Part shown: piece by piece, positions 6,743-7,370 of the stretch | Position numbering within the stretch: the first letter of the stretch is position 1 | Layout: the number at the start of each line of letters is the position of its first letter | NCBI GenBank assembly: GCA_910588245.1 | Contig: CAJUQP010000071.1 | Coordinates: forward strand, 1 to 7,370 | DNA length: 7,370 nt | Direction of reading: 5' to 3' | From: an uncultured Muribaculaceae bacterium | GTDB taxonomy: Bacteria; Bacteroidota; Bacteroidia; Bacteroidales; Muribaculaceae | The notes under the pieces: model-generated | The model's database searches: none | Told to the model about the DNA's origin: nothing | The model's input: the letters and a program-made list of their open reading frames with translations, nothing else | Made by a program: the position numbers and the translations under genes

Positions 6743-6970
6743 TCAGGATACTATTGGCGGTGTCGTGGGGATTTCCGGGTCTGGGTATTCAAGACCATGT
6801 TCAGTACCCTCTTTTGTCCCGATGGCCCCTTCCCTGCAATCCTTGGTACACCTGCGTGTGCAGACCTCCGTGTCTTGTGGTTCGGTTGGTGAACCGAAAA
6901 GACCGATAGCCGTACGCCCTCCTTTTATTTGGTCGAGCATGGAGCTGATTTCTTGAAATTTTGCTTTCAT
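6743..6970 (-). CDS. Putative double-glycine leader RiPP precursor with CxxxCxxxC core
   Basis: This is a 75-residue peptide starting at ATG 6970 and ending in TGA. Residues 1-18 form a short leader ending in LDQIKGG, with hydrophobic residues at -4 (Ile) and -7 (Leu) relative to the Gly-Gly cut. This is the pattern recognised by C39 peptidase exporters, and such an exporter is encoded downstream. Cleavage would leave a 57-residue product. Its only three cysteines are at 37, 41 and 45, spaced exactly C-x3-C-x3-C (CTRRCTKDC). A Gly/Thr/Glu-rich stretch and a proline-rich tail (EYPDPEIPTTPPIVS) follow. It is followed directly by a radical SAM/SPASM maturase, the usual order in RiPP operons. It resembles the general style of Bacteroidales GG-leader and CXXX-repeat precursors, but has only two CXXX steps and could not be assigned to either family by eye. 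The product structure is unknown; thioether or other radical-formed crosslinks are inference from the partner enzyme. Confidence 0.8.
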   Translation of the reverse strand: MKAKFQEISSMLDQIKGGRTAIGLFGSPTEPQDTEVCTRRCTKDCREGAIGTKEGTEHGLEYPDPEIPTTPPIVS

Positions 6971-7042
6971 TGGTTTGTTCTGAGATTTGTTAATAATTAC
7001 GATAGACGTCGACTTCTCTCGTTGTTTCTTTGATTTATGTGA

Positions 7043-7370
7043 TTACACTTGTAGACTTCCTTCGGCTATCCATGATTCACCGAGAATCTCGATCCTGTAA
7101 AGGCCCGGCTCTTCAATCTGAAAGGTCGTATTTATCTCGGAGCTGTATCCGACAACGTTGTCGTTCAGGTATAGGAAGACTTCACCGTATGCCTCACCAT
7201 CATACCATATATTTATGGAGCGGCTTTCCGTATTGTAATATGCCTTGATGTTTATGTACATTGGGGTACGATGTCGATTGGAATCGCCATTGTTGTCAAT
7301 CCGATGCGTATCCAAGATTATAGGTTTGGAGGAAGTGCCACCGGTTGATTCCTGAGCATTCGATGAAAAT
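7043..7370 (-). CDS. Small secreted DUF3244-like protein, 5' end outside the window
   Basis: The reading frame is open from the right edge to a TAA stop at 7043-7045, giving 108 visible residues. The first visible residues, FSSNAQES, look like the end of a signal peptide with cleavage after Ala, so the real start probably lies some 15-20 codons beyond the edge. An internal TTG at 7315 is possible but unlikely as the start, because it would discard the exported N-terminus. The rest is a string of short beta-strand-like segments (IKAYYN, SINIWYDG, EVFLYLND, YRIEIL) closing with a glycine turn and a short strand. This pattern fits the DUF3244 family of small Bacteroidales exported proteins, which have no known function. 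It contains no cysteines. It lies 72 bases upstream of the peptide precursor on the same strand and may share its transcript. No consensus Bacteroides promoter (TTTG / TAnnTTTG) is seen between them. The frame is certain; the family is a moderate-confidence guess. Confidence 0.68.
   Translation of the reverse strand, partial: FSSNAQESTGGTSSKPIILDTHRIDNNGDSNRHRTPMYINIKAYYNTESRSINIWYDGEAYGEVFLYLNDNVVGYSSEINTTFQIEEPGLYRIEILGESWIAEGSLQV

Noticed and set aside
6971..7042. Promoter for the precursor in the 72-base gap.
   Set aside because: No TTTG and no TAnnTTTG at proper spacing on the minus strand; only a weakly AT-rich stretch is present.
7043..7315. A complete 90-residue gene starting at TTG 7315.
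   Set aside because: The frame stays open to the window edge and the upstream residues look like a signal-peptide end, so the gene is better read as cut by the edge.

Overview
The window looks like a chromosomal segment of a Bacteroidota organism, most likely Bacteroidales. The evidence is an outer-membrane beta-barrel protein with an N-terminal carboxypeptidase-regulatory-like domain and a plug, a DUF3244-type small exported protein, the N-terminal anchor of a Bacteroidales-style HlyD adaptor, and A-rich start contexts without Shine-Dalgarno sequences. All supported genes are on the minus strand, so transcription runs from right to left.

In transcription order the window holds: (1) the 3' part of a small secreted DUF3244-like protein, cut by the right edge; (2) a 75-residue peptide with a short double-glycine leader and a C-x3-C-x3-C core, the likely RiPP (ribosomally made, modified peptide) precursor; (3) a 115-base intergenic stretch with two 7-bp interleaved complementary pairs (a possible H-type pseudoknot) followed by a perfect 14-bp inverted repeat; (4) a radical SAM/SPASM peptide maturase; (5) an outer-membrane TonB-dependent-receptor-like barrel protein whose ATG overlaps the maturase stop; (6) a C39-peptidase ABC exporter; (7) a 67-residue protein equivalent to only the membrane anchor of a HlyD adaptor; (8) the N-terminal half of an Abi_2-type abortive infection protein. 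The last 115 bases hold no convincing gene.

Genes 2-6 read as a peptide natural-product cassette. The radical SAM enzyme would modify the precursor (crosslinks around the cysteines are a guess). The C39 domain would cleave after Gly-Gly while the ABC core exports the peptide across the inner membrane. The barrel protein could serve at the outer membrane, as an exit, receptor or immunity partner. The normal periplasmic adaptor is reduced to its anchor, and no TolC gene is visible.

Base composition is mosaic by hand count: about 36% GC inside the maturase (6121-6480), 59% in the barrel gene (4621-4860), 46-47% over the end of the barrel gene and the C39 domain (2521-3240), 59% in the exporter core (1861-2220) and about 43% in the Abi gene (241-480). 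This suggests a cassette built from parts with different histories. Family names rest on motif recognition by eye; no database search was run.
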